From Actinomycetales bacterium (lineage in GTDB: Bacteria > Actinomycetota > Actinomycetes > Actinomycetales > Cellulomonadaceae): a stretch of 64,000 nt of DNA. Positions 1-7,183 of this stretch are shown one piece after another. The DNA lies in NCBI GenBank assembly GCA_020444245.1, contig JAHLLI010000021.1, forward strand, positions 1 through 64,000, given 5' to 3'. Positions within the stretch are counted from its first letter, which is position 1, and every line of letters starts with the position of its first letter. The position numbers were made by a program, and so were the translations under genes. The notes beneath the pieces were generated by a model, which saw only the letters and a list, made by a program, of their open reading frames with translations, was not told the origin of the DNA and made no database searches.

Positions 1-8
1 CGCCGCCA

Positions 9-260
9 TCACGAACCCCACCGCAAGGCACTAAGCCGATTGACCCAACTCAGGTCGAACGCCAACGGCGCGATCGCCTGGACCCGCGCACCGACGTCCT
101 CCGCGAGGCGGCTCAGCTCGTCGGGCTGCCCCTCACCGTCGAACAGCCGGGCGGCCCGCGCGGCGCCCTCGGCGCCCCACCACGCCCAGAACGCGTCGAT
201 CGCAGCGTCCTGGCGGGCACGCACCTCGTCGGGGGACGGTGAACGGCGGAAGAGCGGCAT
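9..260 (-). CDS. Small hypothetical protein, possibly truncated C-terminus
   Basis: The 83-residue product begins MPLFRRSPSPDEV and is rich in Ala, Trp and acidic residues, with the run FWAWWGAEGAARAARLF near residue 20. I do not recognise a named family, although short proteins with an FWAWW segment seem familiar from actinobacteria. The ATG at 260 starts the stretch with coding-like high-GC third positions. The last dozen codons (agt, aat, ctt, agt, ttg) are unlike the rest of the window, so the natural C-terminus may be lost or frameshifted. An ATG overlaps the stop in a TGATG arrangement at 11-7 and could begin another gene that leaves the window. Confidence 0.6.
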   Translation of the reverse strand: MPLFRRSPSPDEVRARQDAAIDAFWAWWGAEGAARAARLFDGEGQPDELSRLAEDVGARVQAIAPLAFDLSWVNRLSALRWGS

Positions 261-307
261 GGCGTGACGGTAGCGGGCGCGCCCGCGACGGGGCTGGGAC
301 CCGCGGC

Positions 308-526
308 TCAGCGCTGAGGGTGCACGGCGCCGACCACACGGACCTCGACCGTCACCCCGGCGACCTCCCGGGGCACCGCCTCGCGGTCCGCCTCGCGGAC
401 CACGTTGACCCGCACGCACCAGTCGCCGTCGTGCGGCACCAGGCCGACGCCGCACACCCCTGCCTGGTCCTGCAGGTGCGCACGAAGCCGGGACTTGGCC
501 CGCCGAGCCCGTTGCAGGTCGGCCAT
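308..526 (-). CDS. Small protein partner of trypsin-like protease
   Basis: The gene encodes 72 residues, soluble, with no signal peptide or membrane segment. The core (LRAHLQDQAGVCGVGLVP, then DWCVRVNVV) has the pattern gly-val-gly-leu, polar turn, beta strand. It resembles residues 35-60 of the protease encoded just upstream on the same strand (GVALGLAP ... FGLAVRYRL). The two genes are 40 bases apart and probably co-transcribed. The ATG at 526 follows a purine-rich stretch (caggagcgagg). The function is unknown; a processing or inhibitory role is inference from position and similarity only. Confidence 0.65.
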   Translation of the reverse strand: MADLQRARRAKSRLRAHLQDQAGVCGVGLVPHDGDWCVRVNVVREADREAVPREVAGVTVEVRVVGAVHPQR

Positions 527-566
527 CGCGCACCTCGCTCCTGCCGGGCCGGCGTCGCTCGGCGCC

Positions 567-1667
567 CTACCCGGCCGACGAGCCGACCAGCCTGGCCCCG
601 AGCGCGTCGAGCACCCGCCCGATCGGGTTGAGGTAGGTCAGCCCCCGACCATTCTCGCCCCCGGTCTCCGACCCGGCAAAGAGCAGCCCCACCGCGGGGT
701 TCGGATCGGACTCGGCATCCGGCTCGCAGTCGTCGGCCGGCGAACCGGAACCGTCCAGGTCCGGCGCGGCGGCCGGCCCGGGAACCTCCAGGCCGCCCAC
801 CCGGTACACCAGCGACCCGCTGTCCCCGCCGCGCGAGAACGGCGCGACGCCCAGGCCCTCCACCTCGATCTGGTCGTCGAACGTGAGCTCACCGAGCTCG
901 TCGCCGTAGCCGACCACGACGTCGTCCAGCTCGATCGCGGTGATCCGACCACGCGTGACGCCGGTGGTCCGACCGATCTTCTCGACCTCCCAGGCCCCGA
1001 CCGGCGCCGCCGTGGTCGTCACCGAGCCGACCGGGTAGGTGGGGTCGACGTGCGGGTCGTCGAGCCGGGCGTACGCGGCGTCGACCACGAAGCGGCCGCC
1101 ATGGCTCAGCGGTGCGAACCCGGCGAGCTCGCCCACCTTGTCCTGCGGGTCCAGCCCGCCGTCGTACGGGCCCGGCTGGAGCACGTGGTCACCGATCCTG
1201 GCCGACGGTGAGCCGACCAGCACGTGGTAGTTGGACAACGCGCACACCGCGTCGTCCACCAGCACGAACGCGCCGAGCGTCCCGGCGGTCACCGTGACGT
1301 GCGCGATCGACACCCCCGGCCGCAGCGGGCGCACCCGCCCCGTCTCACCGGCCGCCTGCGCCGTGATCACCGGAGGTCGAGGGCCCACCGGCCCGAGCGG
1401 CGCGATCCGCCCGGTGCGACGCACGTCGGCCACCGGGCCGGCCTGCTCGGCGACCCGGCGCGCCACCATCCGCGCCGTCGGCACGCCGAGCCGGTAGCGG
1501 ACCGCGAGGCCGAAGCTCCCGTCGGGCTGCGGTGCGAGCCCCAGCGCCACCCCGGCCCTGGCCCGAACCGCCGAGGCCTCGACGCGGCGCTCCAGCAGCT
1601 CCTGCACGAAGCCGGCCAGCTCGGTCTTCAGGGCGCGGGCCGCGCCGTGCTCCAGGCCGTCGTCCAT
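567..1667 (-). CDS. Trypsin-like serine protease (nal1-like type)
   Basis: The 366-residue protein has a chymotrypsin-fold catalytic triad visible as His148 (ALSNYHVLV), Asp196 (VVDAAYARL) and Ser283 in GGDSGS. The segment KIGRTTGVTRG before the last domain is typical of this peptidase group. No signal peptide is evident, so it is probably cytoplasmic or exported in an unusual way. Residues 1-60 form a small extra domain resembling the neighbouring 72-residue protein. A Pro/Asp-rich insert (about 295-324) sits after the nucleophile strand and before AVGLLFAGS. The ATG at 1667 is used. A triad this intact argues for an active protease; the substrate is unknown. Confidence 0.85.
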   Translation of the reverse strand: MDDGLEHGAARALKTELAGFVQELLERRVEASAVRARAGVALGLAPQPDGSFGLAVRYRLGVPTARMVARRVAEQAGPVADVRRTGRIAPLGPVGPRPPVITAQAAGETGRVRPLRPGVSIAHVTVTAGTLGAFVLVDDAVCALSNYHVLVGSPSARIGDHVLQPGPYDGGLDPQDKVGELAGFAPLSHGGRFVVDAAYARLDDPHVDPTYPVGSVTTTAAPVGAWEVEKIGRTTGVTRGRITAIELDDVVVGYGDELGELTFDDQIEVEGLGVAPFSRGGDSGSLVYRVGGLEVPGPAAAPDLDGSGSPADDCEPDAESDPNPAVGLLFAGSETGGENGRGLTYLNPIGRVLDALGARLVGSSAG

Positions 1668-1797
1668 CTCCGGTCCCCCTCCCGGCCGGGCACGTCACCC
1701 GCCCGGACCAGTGTGCGCCCCCCTGCCGACAGCCGCCCCCGAAACGGCACCGGGCGATCGCGCCACGGAGCGGTTCGCAAACGATTCGTGAATCGGT

Positions 1798-1825
1798 GCA
1801 TCCAACCCGGCGTCCCCGGCCGTAG
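1798..1825 (+). promoter_or_regulatory. SigK-type ECF promoter candidate
   Basis: GCATCC at 1798-1803, a 16-base spacer and CCGTAG at 1820-1825 match the mycobacterial SigK pattern (CCATCC, 16-17 bases, CCGAAT) at 5/6 and 4/6 positions. It lies 65 bases before the DUF4397 gene. The near-palindrome GATTC-gt-GAATC at 1783-1794 overlaps its upstream side. Confidence 0.45.
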
Positions 1826-1890
1826 TGGGGGTGTCAGGAATTCCACGCCCGACCGGCACCGCTCGGCGGGCACGAACCAGGAGGACCCCC

Positions 1891-2727
1891 ATGCGCACCC
1901 GACTCCTCGCCGGCAGCGCAGCCGGCTTCACCCTTGCCCTCGCCGGGGCCCTGCCCGCCGCCGCCGTGACCGACGACAAGGCCTCGCTGTCCGTGCTCCA
2001 CGGCGTGCCGGGCCTCACCGTCGACGTGTACGTGAACGGTGAGCGCACGCTCGACGACTTCGCCCCGGGCGATCTCGCCGGCCCGCTCGAGCTGGACCCG
2101 GGCACGTACACCGTGGCGATCACGGCCTCCGACGCCGCCGACGACAGCTCGCCGGCGATCGGCCCCGTGGACCTGCCCCTCGAGGGCGGCATGTCCTACA
2201 CGGCCGCGGCCCACCTCGACGCCGACGGCAACCCGACGGCGACCCTGTTCACCAACGACATCGCCACCACCGCGGCCGGCGAGGGCCGGCTCACCGTGCG
2301 GCACGTCGCCGCGGCCCCGGCCGTCGACGTCCTCGCCGGTGGCAGCGCCGTCGTGACCAACCTGGCCAACCCGGACGAGGCGAAGCTCGACCTGCCGGCC
2401 GGCACCGTGTCCGCCGCGGTCGCGGCGACCGGGACCACCGACCCGGTGATCGGCCCGGCCGACGTCACGGTCTCCGACGGCGTGAACACGATCGTCTACG
2501 CCTGGGGCTCGCTGGCCGACGAGAACCTCGCGCTGGCGGTGCAGACCGTGGACACCCACAGCTCCGCCCCGGCCGGCGTCCCGACCGGTCAGCTCGGCCT
2601 GGCCGACGAGTCCGCGACCAGCTCCGCCTGGCTGCTCGCGGGCGTGGTGACCATCGGCCTGGCCGGCGCCGCGCTCGTGCTGCGTCGCCGCACCGCGGTG
2701 GTCCGGTCGGGCTCGAACCAGCACTGA
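1891..2727 (+). CDS. Secreted DUF4397 surface protein with C-terminal membrane anchor
   Basis: The 278-residue protein has an N-terminal signal peptide (MRTRLLAG then a hydrophobic run ending about residue 25, LPAAA). Two DUF4397 beta-sandwich repeats follow: about 31-120 (SLSVLHGVPGLTVDVYVNG) and 135-220 (RLTVRHVAAAPAVDVLAGG). The C-terminus has a hydrophobic helix (WLLAGVVTIGLAGAALVL) followed by RRR and a short polar tail. This resembles a cell-wall sorting signal, but no LPxTG is present. The ATG at 1891 is preceded by AGGAGGA. The class F sortase and sigma factor downstream suggest a surface-exposed, stress-regulated protein; the ligand is unknown. Confidence 0.85.
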   Translation: MRTRLLAGSAAGFTLALAGALPAAAVTDDKASLSVLHGVPGLTVDVYVNGERTLDDFAPGDLAGPLELDPGTYTVAITASDAADDSSPAIGPVDLPLEGGMSYTAAAHLDADGNPTATLFTNDIATTAAGEGRLTVRHVAAAPAVDVLAGGSAVVTNLANPDEAKLDLPAGTVSAAVAATGTTDPVIGPADVTVSDGVNTIVYAWGSLADENLALAVQTVDTHSSAPAGVPTGQLGLADESATSSAWLLAGVVTIGLAGAALVLRRRTAVVRSGSNQH

Positions 2728-2738
2728 CCATCTGAACC

Positions 2739-2775
2739 GGCGGGCCGCACCTCCACTCGCGGCGTGCGGCCCGCC
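2739..2775 (+). terminator. Hairpin terminator/attenuator after DUF4397 gene
   Basis: Perfect 12-bp arms GGCGGGCCGCAC and GTGCGGCCCGCC surround a 13-base loop, starting 11 bases past the stop codon. There is no U tract. It separates the DUF4397 gene from the promoter of the sortase gene. Confidence 0.6.
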
Positions 2776-2797
2776 ACCCGCCGCGGGCGGGTGCCCT

Positions 2798-2825
2798 CCA
2801 TCCGGACGGGGGCGCCCGCCCGTGG
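2798..2825 (+). promoter_or_regulatory. Second SigK-type ECF promoter candidate
   Basis: CCATCC (2798-2803, perfect match to the SigK -35 element) is followed by a 16-base spacer and CCGTGG at 2820-2825. It has the same geometry as the candidate at 1798-1825 and lies 20 bases upstream of the sortase start. It would drive sortase, sigma factor and anti-sigma together, that is, autoregulation. Confidence 0.45.
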
Positions 2826-2845
2826 CCCGTACCCAGGAGGTTCCC

Positions 2846-3547
2846 GTGCCGTCCCCGTCCCGCCTCAGGCTCGTCCTCGTCGTCGCGGCGGCGCTCGGCG
2901 CCGTCCTCGCGGCAGGCGTCGTCGGCATCCTCCGGTCCGGTGGGGACCAGGCCTCGGACGCCGCGACGTCGGCGCCGACCGCGCCCGGCCCAGCGCCCGC
3001 CGAGGCGACGGCGTCGAGCACCCCTCCGCCGGCTCCGGTCCCCGACATCCCGGTGCGCGACTCCTCGCTCGCCGCCCAGCCCGCCGTGGACACGCCCGCA
3101 CCGGTCGCCCTCACGCTCCCGGCCCTCGCGGTCGAGGTCCCGGTGGACCCGGTCGGCATCGACCCCGACGGCGAGATGGAGGTCCCACCGAACGCCGATC
3201 GTGCCGGGTGGTACCGCTTCGGCCCGGCCCCGGGCAGCGACCGGGGGGCAGCCGTGATCGCGGCGCACGTCGACTCGGTCGCCTCGGGAGGCCTCGGCCC
3301 GTTCGCCCGGCTCCGGGACCTGAACACGGGCGACGGAGCGGTCGTCACGCTGGCCGACGGCTCGACGGCGACCTACGAGGTCCGCGAGGTGACGTCGTCC
3401 CCCAAGACCGACGTGACCTGGCCCGACGTCTTCCTCCGGGACGGACCGCCGCACCTCGTCCTGGTCACCTGCGGTGGACGATGGCTGCCCGACGTGCGTC
3501 ACTACTCCGATAACGTCATCGTCTACCTGAGCCCTGTGGAGCCGTGA
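2846..3547 (+). CDS. Class F sortase
   Basis: The 233-residue membrane-anchored transpeptidase has one N-terminal helix (about residues 7-30) and a Pro/Ala/Thr-rich linker (35-85). The sortase barrel carries the catalytic residues His141 (IAAHVDS), Cys209 (LVTCGG) and Arg218 (DVRHYSDN). Spacing and length fit class F. The GTG at 2846 is chosen because AGGAGG lies six bases upstream; an upstream GTG at 2822 would place that Shine-Dalgarno inside the gene. The gene sits between the DUF4397 protein, its likely client or co-regulated partner, and the sigma gene, whose first in-frame ATG overlaps its stop (TGATG at 3545-3549). Confidence 0.9.
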   Translation: MPSPSRLRLVLVVAAALGAVLAAGVVGILRSGGDQASDAATSAPTAPGPAPAEATASSTPPPAPVPDIPVRDSSLAAQPAVDTPAPVALTLPALAVEVPVDPVGIDPDGEMEVPPNADRAGWYRFGPAPGSDRGAAVIAAHVDSVASGGLGPFARLRDLNTGDGAVVTLADGSTATYEVREVTSSPKTDVTWPDVFLRDGPPHLVLVTCGGRWLPDVRHYSDNVIVYLSPVEP

Positions 3548-3591
3548 TGGCGGCGCTCCACGTGGCACCGGACATCCGGCCGAGGAGGACC

Positions 3592-4170
3592 GTGAGCGGC
3601 GAGGTGACCCGCCTGCACCCGTCGTCGTCCTGGGACGACGACGCGGTCGGACGCGCGTTCGTCGCCGGCGACGACCTCGCCCTCGCCGAGGCGTACCGCC
3701 GCTGGTCCACGCTGGTGCACACCCTCGCCCTGCGGTCGCTGGGCGACCACGGCGACGCCGAGGACGTCACGCAGCAGGTGTTCGTCAACGCCTGGCGCGG
3801 GCGCTCCGGCTTCGACGCGTCACGCGGCCCGCTGGCCGCCTGGCTCACCGGCATCACGCGCAACGTCATCGCCGACGCCCACGCCCGGCGCGGTCGCGAA
3901 CGCCGCGACGCCCAGGCCGCGAGCGCTACCGTCGAGCCTGCCGCGGCTGCGGAGACCACCGAGCTCGCCGACCGGATCGTCGTCGCCGACGAGCTCGCCC
4001 GTCTCGGGGAGCCGCAGCGGACCATCATCGCCATGGCCTTCTGGGAGGACCTGACGCACCCGCAGATCTCCGAGCGGCTCGGCCTGCCGCTGGGGACCGT
4101 CAAGAGCCACATCCGGCGCAGCCTGCTGCGCCTGCGTGACAGGTTGGAGGTGGACGGTGCCGCATCTTGA
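3592..4170 (+). CDS. ECF RNA polymerase sigma factor, SigK-type
   Basis: The 192-residue ECF sigma has region 2 around residues 33-75 ([24 protein letters not shown]) and region 4 at about 130-180 ([14 protein letters not shown] ... [18 protein letters not shown]). A downstream zinc anti-sigma overlaps its 3' end, as expected for the SigK/RskA group. The GTG at 3592 is preferred because AGGAGG lies four bases before it; GTG 3544 and ATG 3547 are in frame and would add 15-16 residues coupled to the sortase stop. The two SigK-like promoters in this locus imply that it activates its own operon and the DUF4397 gene. The sigK name is by analogy only. Confidence 0.88.
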   Translation: MSGEVTRLHPSSSWDDDAVGRAFVAGDDLALAEAYRRWSTLVHTLALRSLGDHGDAEDVTQQVFVNAWRGRSGFDASRGPLAAWLTGITRNVIADAHARRGRERRDAQAASATVEPAAAAETTELADRIVVADELARLGEPQRTIIAMAFWEDLTHPQISERLGLPLGTVKSHIRRSLLRLRDRLEVDGAAS

Positions 4171-4894
4171 GCCCGAGCTGATCGCGCTCCTCGCGCTCGG
4201 CGAGCCCGCCGACGCGGACGCGCGTGCCCACCTCGACCAGTGCCCGGCCTGCGCGGCCGAGCTCGAGGCGCTGTCCACCACCGTCGTCCGCGCGCGCGCC
4301 GCCGGCCCCGGGCTGGCCGAGCTCGTCGAGCCGCCCGTGCGCGTCTGGGACGCCATCGCCGCGGAGCTGGACCTGCCCGCCCACGTGCGTCCGGGCGCTG
4401 CGACCCCCACCGTCGGGACGCAGGGCGCCCGGGAGCCGTCGGCACGCCGTGCCGGCCGGCGCCGCGTGGCGCCCGGCTGGCTCGCCGCCGCGGCCGCCGC
4501 CGGGATCGTGGTCGGCGGGATCGGCGTGGGCTGGTGGGACACGCGCACCCCCGCCCCGACGGTGATCGAGCAGGCGGCGCTGGACGCGTTGCCGGACTGG
4601 CCCGGCGCGTCGGGCACCGCCGTGGTCGAGAGGGCCGCGGACGGCACCCGCGAGCTCGTCGTCACCCTGAACGGCGCCGGGACGGACAGCGGGTTCCACG
4701 AGGTCTGGCTCATCGACACCGAGGTGTCCCGACTGATCAGCCTCGGGATGCTGCACGGGGACCACGGCGTGTTCCCGCTGCCCGACGACCTGGACCTGGC
4801 CGCCTACCCCGTGGTCGACATCTCCGAGGAGCCGTTCGACGGGAACCCGGGGCACTCCGGGGACAGCATCGTCCGGGGCGTCCTCCAGGCATGA
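4157..4894 (+). CDS. RskA-type zinc anti-sigma factor
   Basis: The 245-residue membrane protein starts at a GTG at 4157, overlapping the sigma gene by 14 bases, with GGAGG upstream. The cytoplasmic N-terminus carries the anti-sigma zinc motif His25-x3-Cys29-x2-Cys32 (HLDQCPAC). One transmembrane helix lies near residues 107-127 after an Arg-rich stop. The remainder is an extracytoplasmic RskA-like beta domain ([20 protein letters not shown]). It should sequester the SigK-type factor until regulated proteolysis or redox change releases it. It is the last gene of the operon and converges with the copper-type membrane gene 25 bases away. Confidence 0.88.
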   Translation: MPHLEPELIALLALGEPADADARAHLDQCPACAAELEALSTTVVRARAAGPGLAELVEPPVRVWDAIAAELDLPAHVRPGAATPTVGTQGAREPSARRAGRRRVAPGWLAAAAAAGIVVGGIGVGWWDTRTPAPTVIEQAALDALPDWPGASGTAVVERAADGTRELVVTLNGAGTDSGFHEVWLIDTEVSRLISLGMLHGDHGVFPLPDDLDLAAYPVVDISEEPFDGNPGHSGDSIVRGVLQA

Positions 4895-4919
4895 GCGGGC
4901 GCCGGCCGTCGAGCCGGGC

Positions 4920-7070
4920 TCAGCGCCCCTGGTCGTGCTCGGTGAGCTTGGCGTCCTGCTCGGCGATCGCGGCGAGCCGGGCGTTGTAGGCCTCGAGCTC
5001 GGTGTCGCCGTACCGGTCCGCCGCGCGGTCGCGGCGCTTGGCGTGGCGCTCGTCGGCCCTGGTCCACGCCACCGCCAGGATGATCGCGACCGCGAGCATC
5101 GGCAGCTCGGAGATGCCCCAGACGATCGCCCCGGCGGTGCGCTGGTCGTCCAGCGCCGACGGGCCCCAGGTACGGCCCAGCAGCCCGTACCACTCGGGCA
5201 CCAGCAGGGCGGTGTCCATGGTGAGCGCGACGCCGAAGAACGCGTGCACGGCCATCGTCGCGAACAGCAGGACGAGCCTCATCGGGTACGCCGGCCGCTT
5301 GGGTCCGGGGTCGATGCCGATCAGCCCGTTGAGGAACATGTACCCGGCCAGGCTGAAGTGCACGACCATCGCCAGGTGCCCGATGTAGGTCTCCAGGGCG
5401 TACCTGAACAGCTCGGTGAAGTAGAAGACGTACATCGAGCCGGCGAAGTTGGCGGCGGCAACGATCGGCGTCGCGAAGAACCCCGCCCACCGCGAGTGCA
5501 CGATCCCCAGCAGCCACTCGCGCGGCCCGCGGGACCCGTCGTGCCGGCTGGGCAGCGCGCGCAGCGCGAGCGTCACCGGACCGGAGACCACCAGGAACAC
5601 CGGGATGATCAGCATGAGCGTCATGTGCTCGACCATGTGGGCGCTGATCATGAAGTGCCCGTAGACGGCGGGGCCGCCCGACGTCGCCCAGAAGAACACC
5701 GCCATGCCGACGAGCCAGCTGATCGTCCGGCCCACCGGCCAGCGGTCCCCGCGCGCGGCCAGGCGCCGCACCCAGCGCAGGTACACCACCGCCCCGGCGA
5801 GCGCGCCGAGGGCCAGCAGCAGGTCCCACCGGAACGCGGTGAGCCACTGGTCCGGCGTCGGCGGCGACGGCAGCGGGTGACCGGTGACGATCTCCGCGGG
5901 GGACAGCTCGCCGCTCGGCGTCTGCGGCACGGGCGGCTCGGCCGCCGAGAGCGCCACGGCCACGCCGGACACCGCGCCCATCAGGACGAGCTCGACCGCG
6001 ACCAGGCGCCAGAACACCCACGGGGCGCGCTCGGCCGCCCGCGCCGAGCCCGCGTCCACGGTCGCCCCGGCCGCATCGGCCCTGGCGTTCAGCGCGTCGA
6101 CCACCCGGCGCCGGTGCAGCCAGCCGATCACCCCCAGGCCACCCATCAGCAGGATCTTGGTGAGCACCAGGCGCCCGTACGTGGTGGTGACCAGCTGCCC
6201 GACGTCGGCCATCCGCATCGCGGCGTTGACCGCGCCCGAGGTGCCGACCGCGACGTAGCACCACAGCGCCACCGTCGAGAACCGTTCGACGGTCGGCGCC
6301 AGGTCCCGGCCCAGCCGCCCGGCGACCAGCGCGATCGCCGCGAGCCCACCGATCCACAGCGACGCCCCCACCAGGTGCAGGAACATCGTCGAGATGGCCA
6401 GCTCGTGGTTGGTGTCGCCGGACGCGTGGCCGGTCTGGGCCTGGAGCACCAGGGCGACCAGTGCGAGCAGCGCCGTCCACAGCGCCCCGACCGGGGTCCG
6501 CACGAGCACCGCGACCACGCTGGTCAGCGCCGCGACCGCGACCACGCCGAGCCCGATCTTGCCGAGCGAGATCGACGTGACGTAGACGCCGAGCTCCGGG
6601 CCGAACGACGGTGCGTCCAGCCGCCGGCCGGCGATCGCGCCGTAGCCGAGCACCAGGTCCGCGAGCGCGAAGACGGTCCACACCACCGAGGACACGGCGG
6701 CGACCCGCATCATCGCGGTGAACGACGTGCCCGTCCGCTCGCCCGACGACCCGCCCCGGCGCGCGGTGTCCCGCTTGCCGCGACCGGGCGGCCAGGGCAG
6801 CACGAACGCCGCCATCGCCAGCGCGCCCAGCGTCACCGCACCGGCCAGCTCGGTGAGCACGGTCGCGGTCGGCGAGCCCCAGCGGACCAGCGTGCCGGGG
6901 TCGAGCAGGTCGATCGTCCCCGACTGGGCCACGAGGGTGCCGACCACCACGCCCAGCACCGCCGCGACCGCCCCGGCCACCAGGCCGGGACGCACGGGGC
7001 GGTGGGCGGCGTCGGCGCGCGCCGGACGGCCCGGCGCGGGGGCGCGCGAGCCGCGCACGGTGGTGGTCAC
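4920..7070 (-). CDS. CopD / CtaG fusion membrane protein (copper resistance, cytochrome oxidase assembly)
   Basis: The 716-residue polytopic protein combines an N-terminal CopD-like domain (roughly residues 30-370) and a C-terminal CtaG-like cytochrome c oxidase assembly domain (about 420-690), joined by a loop with PVPQTPSGELSPAEIVTGHPLP. Met- and His-containing helices such as MISAHMVEHMTLMLI are visible in the second half. The predicted role is copper uptake or delivery to cytochrome oxidase at the membrane; this is from the family, not shown here. The GTG at 7070 is the start. It is transcribed away from the MFS gene, sharing a 113-base divergent region. Confidence 0.88.
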   Translation of the reverse strand: MTTTVRGSRAPAPGRPARADAAHRPVRPGLVAGAVAAVLGVVVGTLVAQSGTIDLLDPGTLVRWGSPTATVLTELAGAVTLGALAMAAFVLPWPPGRGKRDTARRGGSSGERTGTSFTAMMRVAAVSSVVWTVFALADLVLGYGAIAGRRLDAPSFGPELGVYVTSISLGKIGLGVVAVAALTSVVAVLVRTPVGALWTALLALVALVLQAQTGHASGDTNHELAISTMFLHLVGASLWIGGLAAIALVAGRLGRDLAPTVERFSTVALWCYVAVGTSGAVNAAMRMADVGQLVTTTYGRLVLTKILLMGGLGVIGWLHRRRVVDALNARADAAGATVDAGSARAAERAPWVFWRLVAVELVLMGAVSGVAVALSAAEPPVPQTPSGELSPAEIVTGHPLPSPPTPDQWLTAFRWDLLLALGALAGAVVYLRWVRRLAARGDRWPVGRTISWLVGMAVFFWATSGGPAVYGHFMISAHMVEHMTLMLIIPVFLVVSGPVTLALRALPSRHDGSRGPREWLLGIVHSRWAGFFATPIVAAANFAGSMYVFYFTELFRYALETYIGHLAMVVHFSLAGYMFLNGLIGIDPGPKRPAYPMRLVLLFATMAVHAFFGVALTMDTALLVPEWYGLLGRTWGPSALDDQRTAGAIVWGISELPMLAVAIILAVAWTRADERHAKRRDRAADRYGDTELEAYNARLAAIAEQDAKLTEHDQGR

Positions 7071-7171
7071 CGCACCAGGGTAGGTGGCCCGACGCTACGC
7101 CCAGGGCGGAATCCGCGCGGAACGGGACCTCCGACCCTGGACGTGGAGCGCGGAGTGTCTGCGACGAAACG

Positions 7172-7177
7172 TAATGT
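7172..7177 (+). promoter_or_regulatory. -10-like box, leaderless MFS transcript
   Basis: TAATGT lies exactly six bases before the GTG start at 7184 and no Shine-Dalgarno precedes that codon. Transcription would begin at or next to the start codon. Confidence 0.4.
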
Positions 7178-7183
7178 GGTCCG

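Noticed and set aside
2-34. A plus-strand tail AAITNPTARH then TAA, possibly the end of a gene entering the window
   Set aside because: Only ten codons are visible and none is diagnostic.
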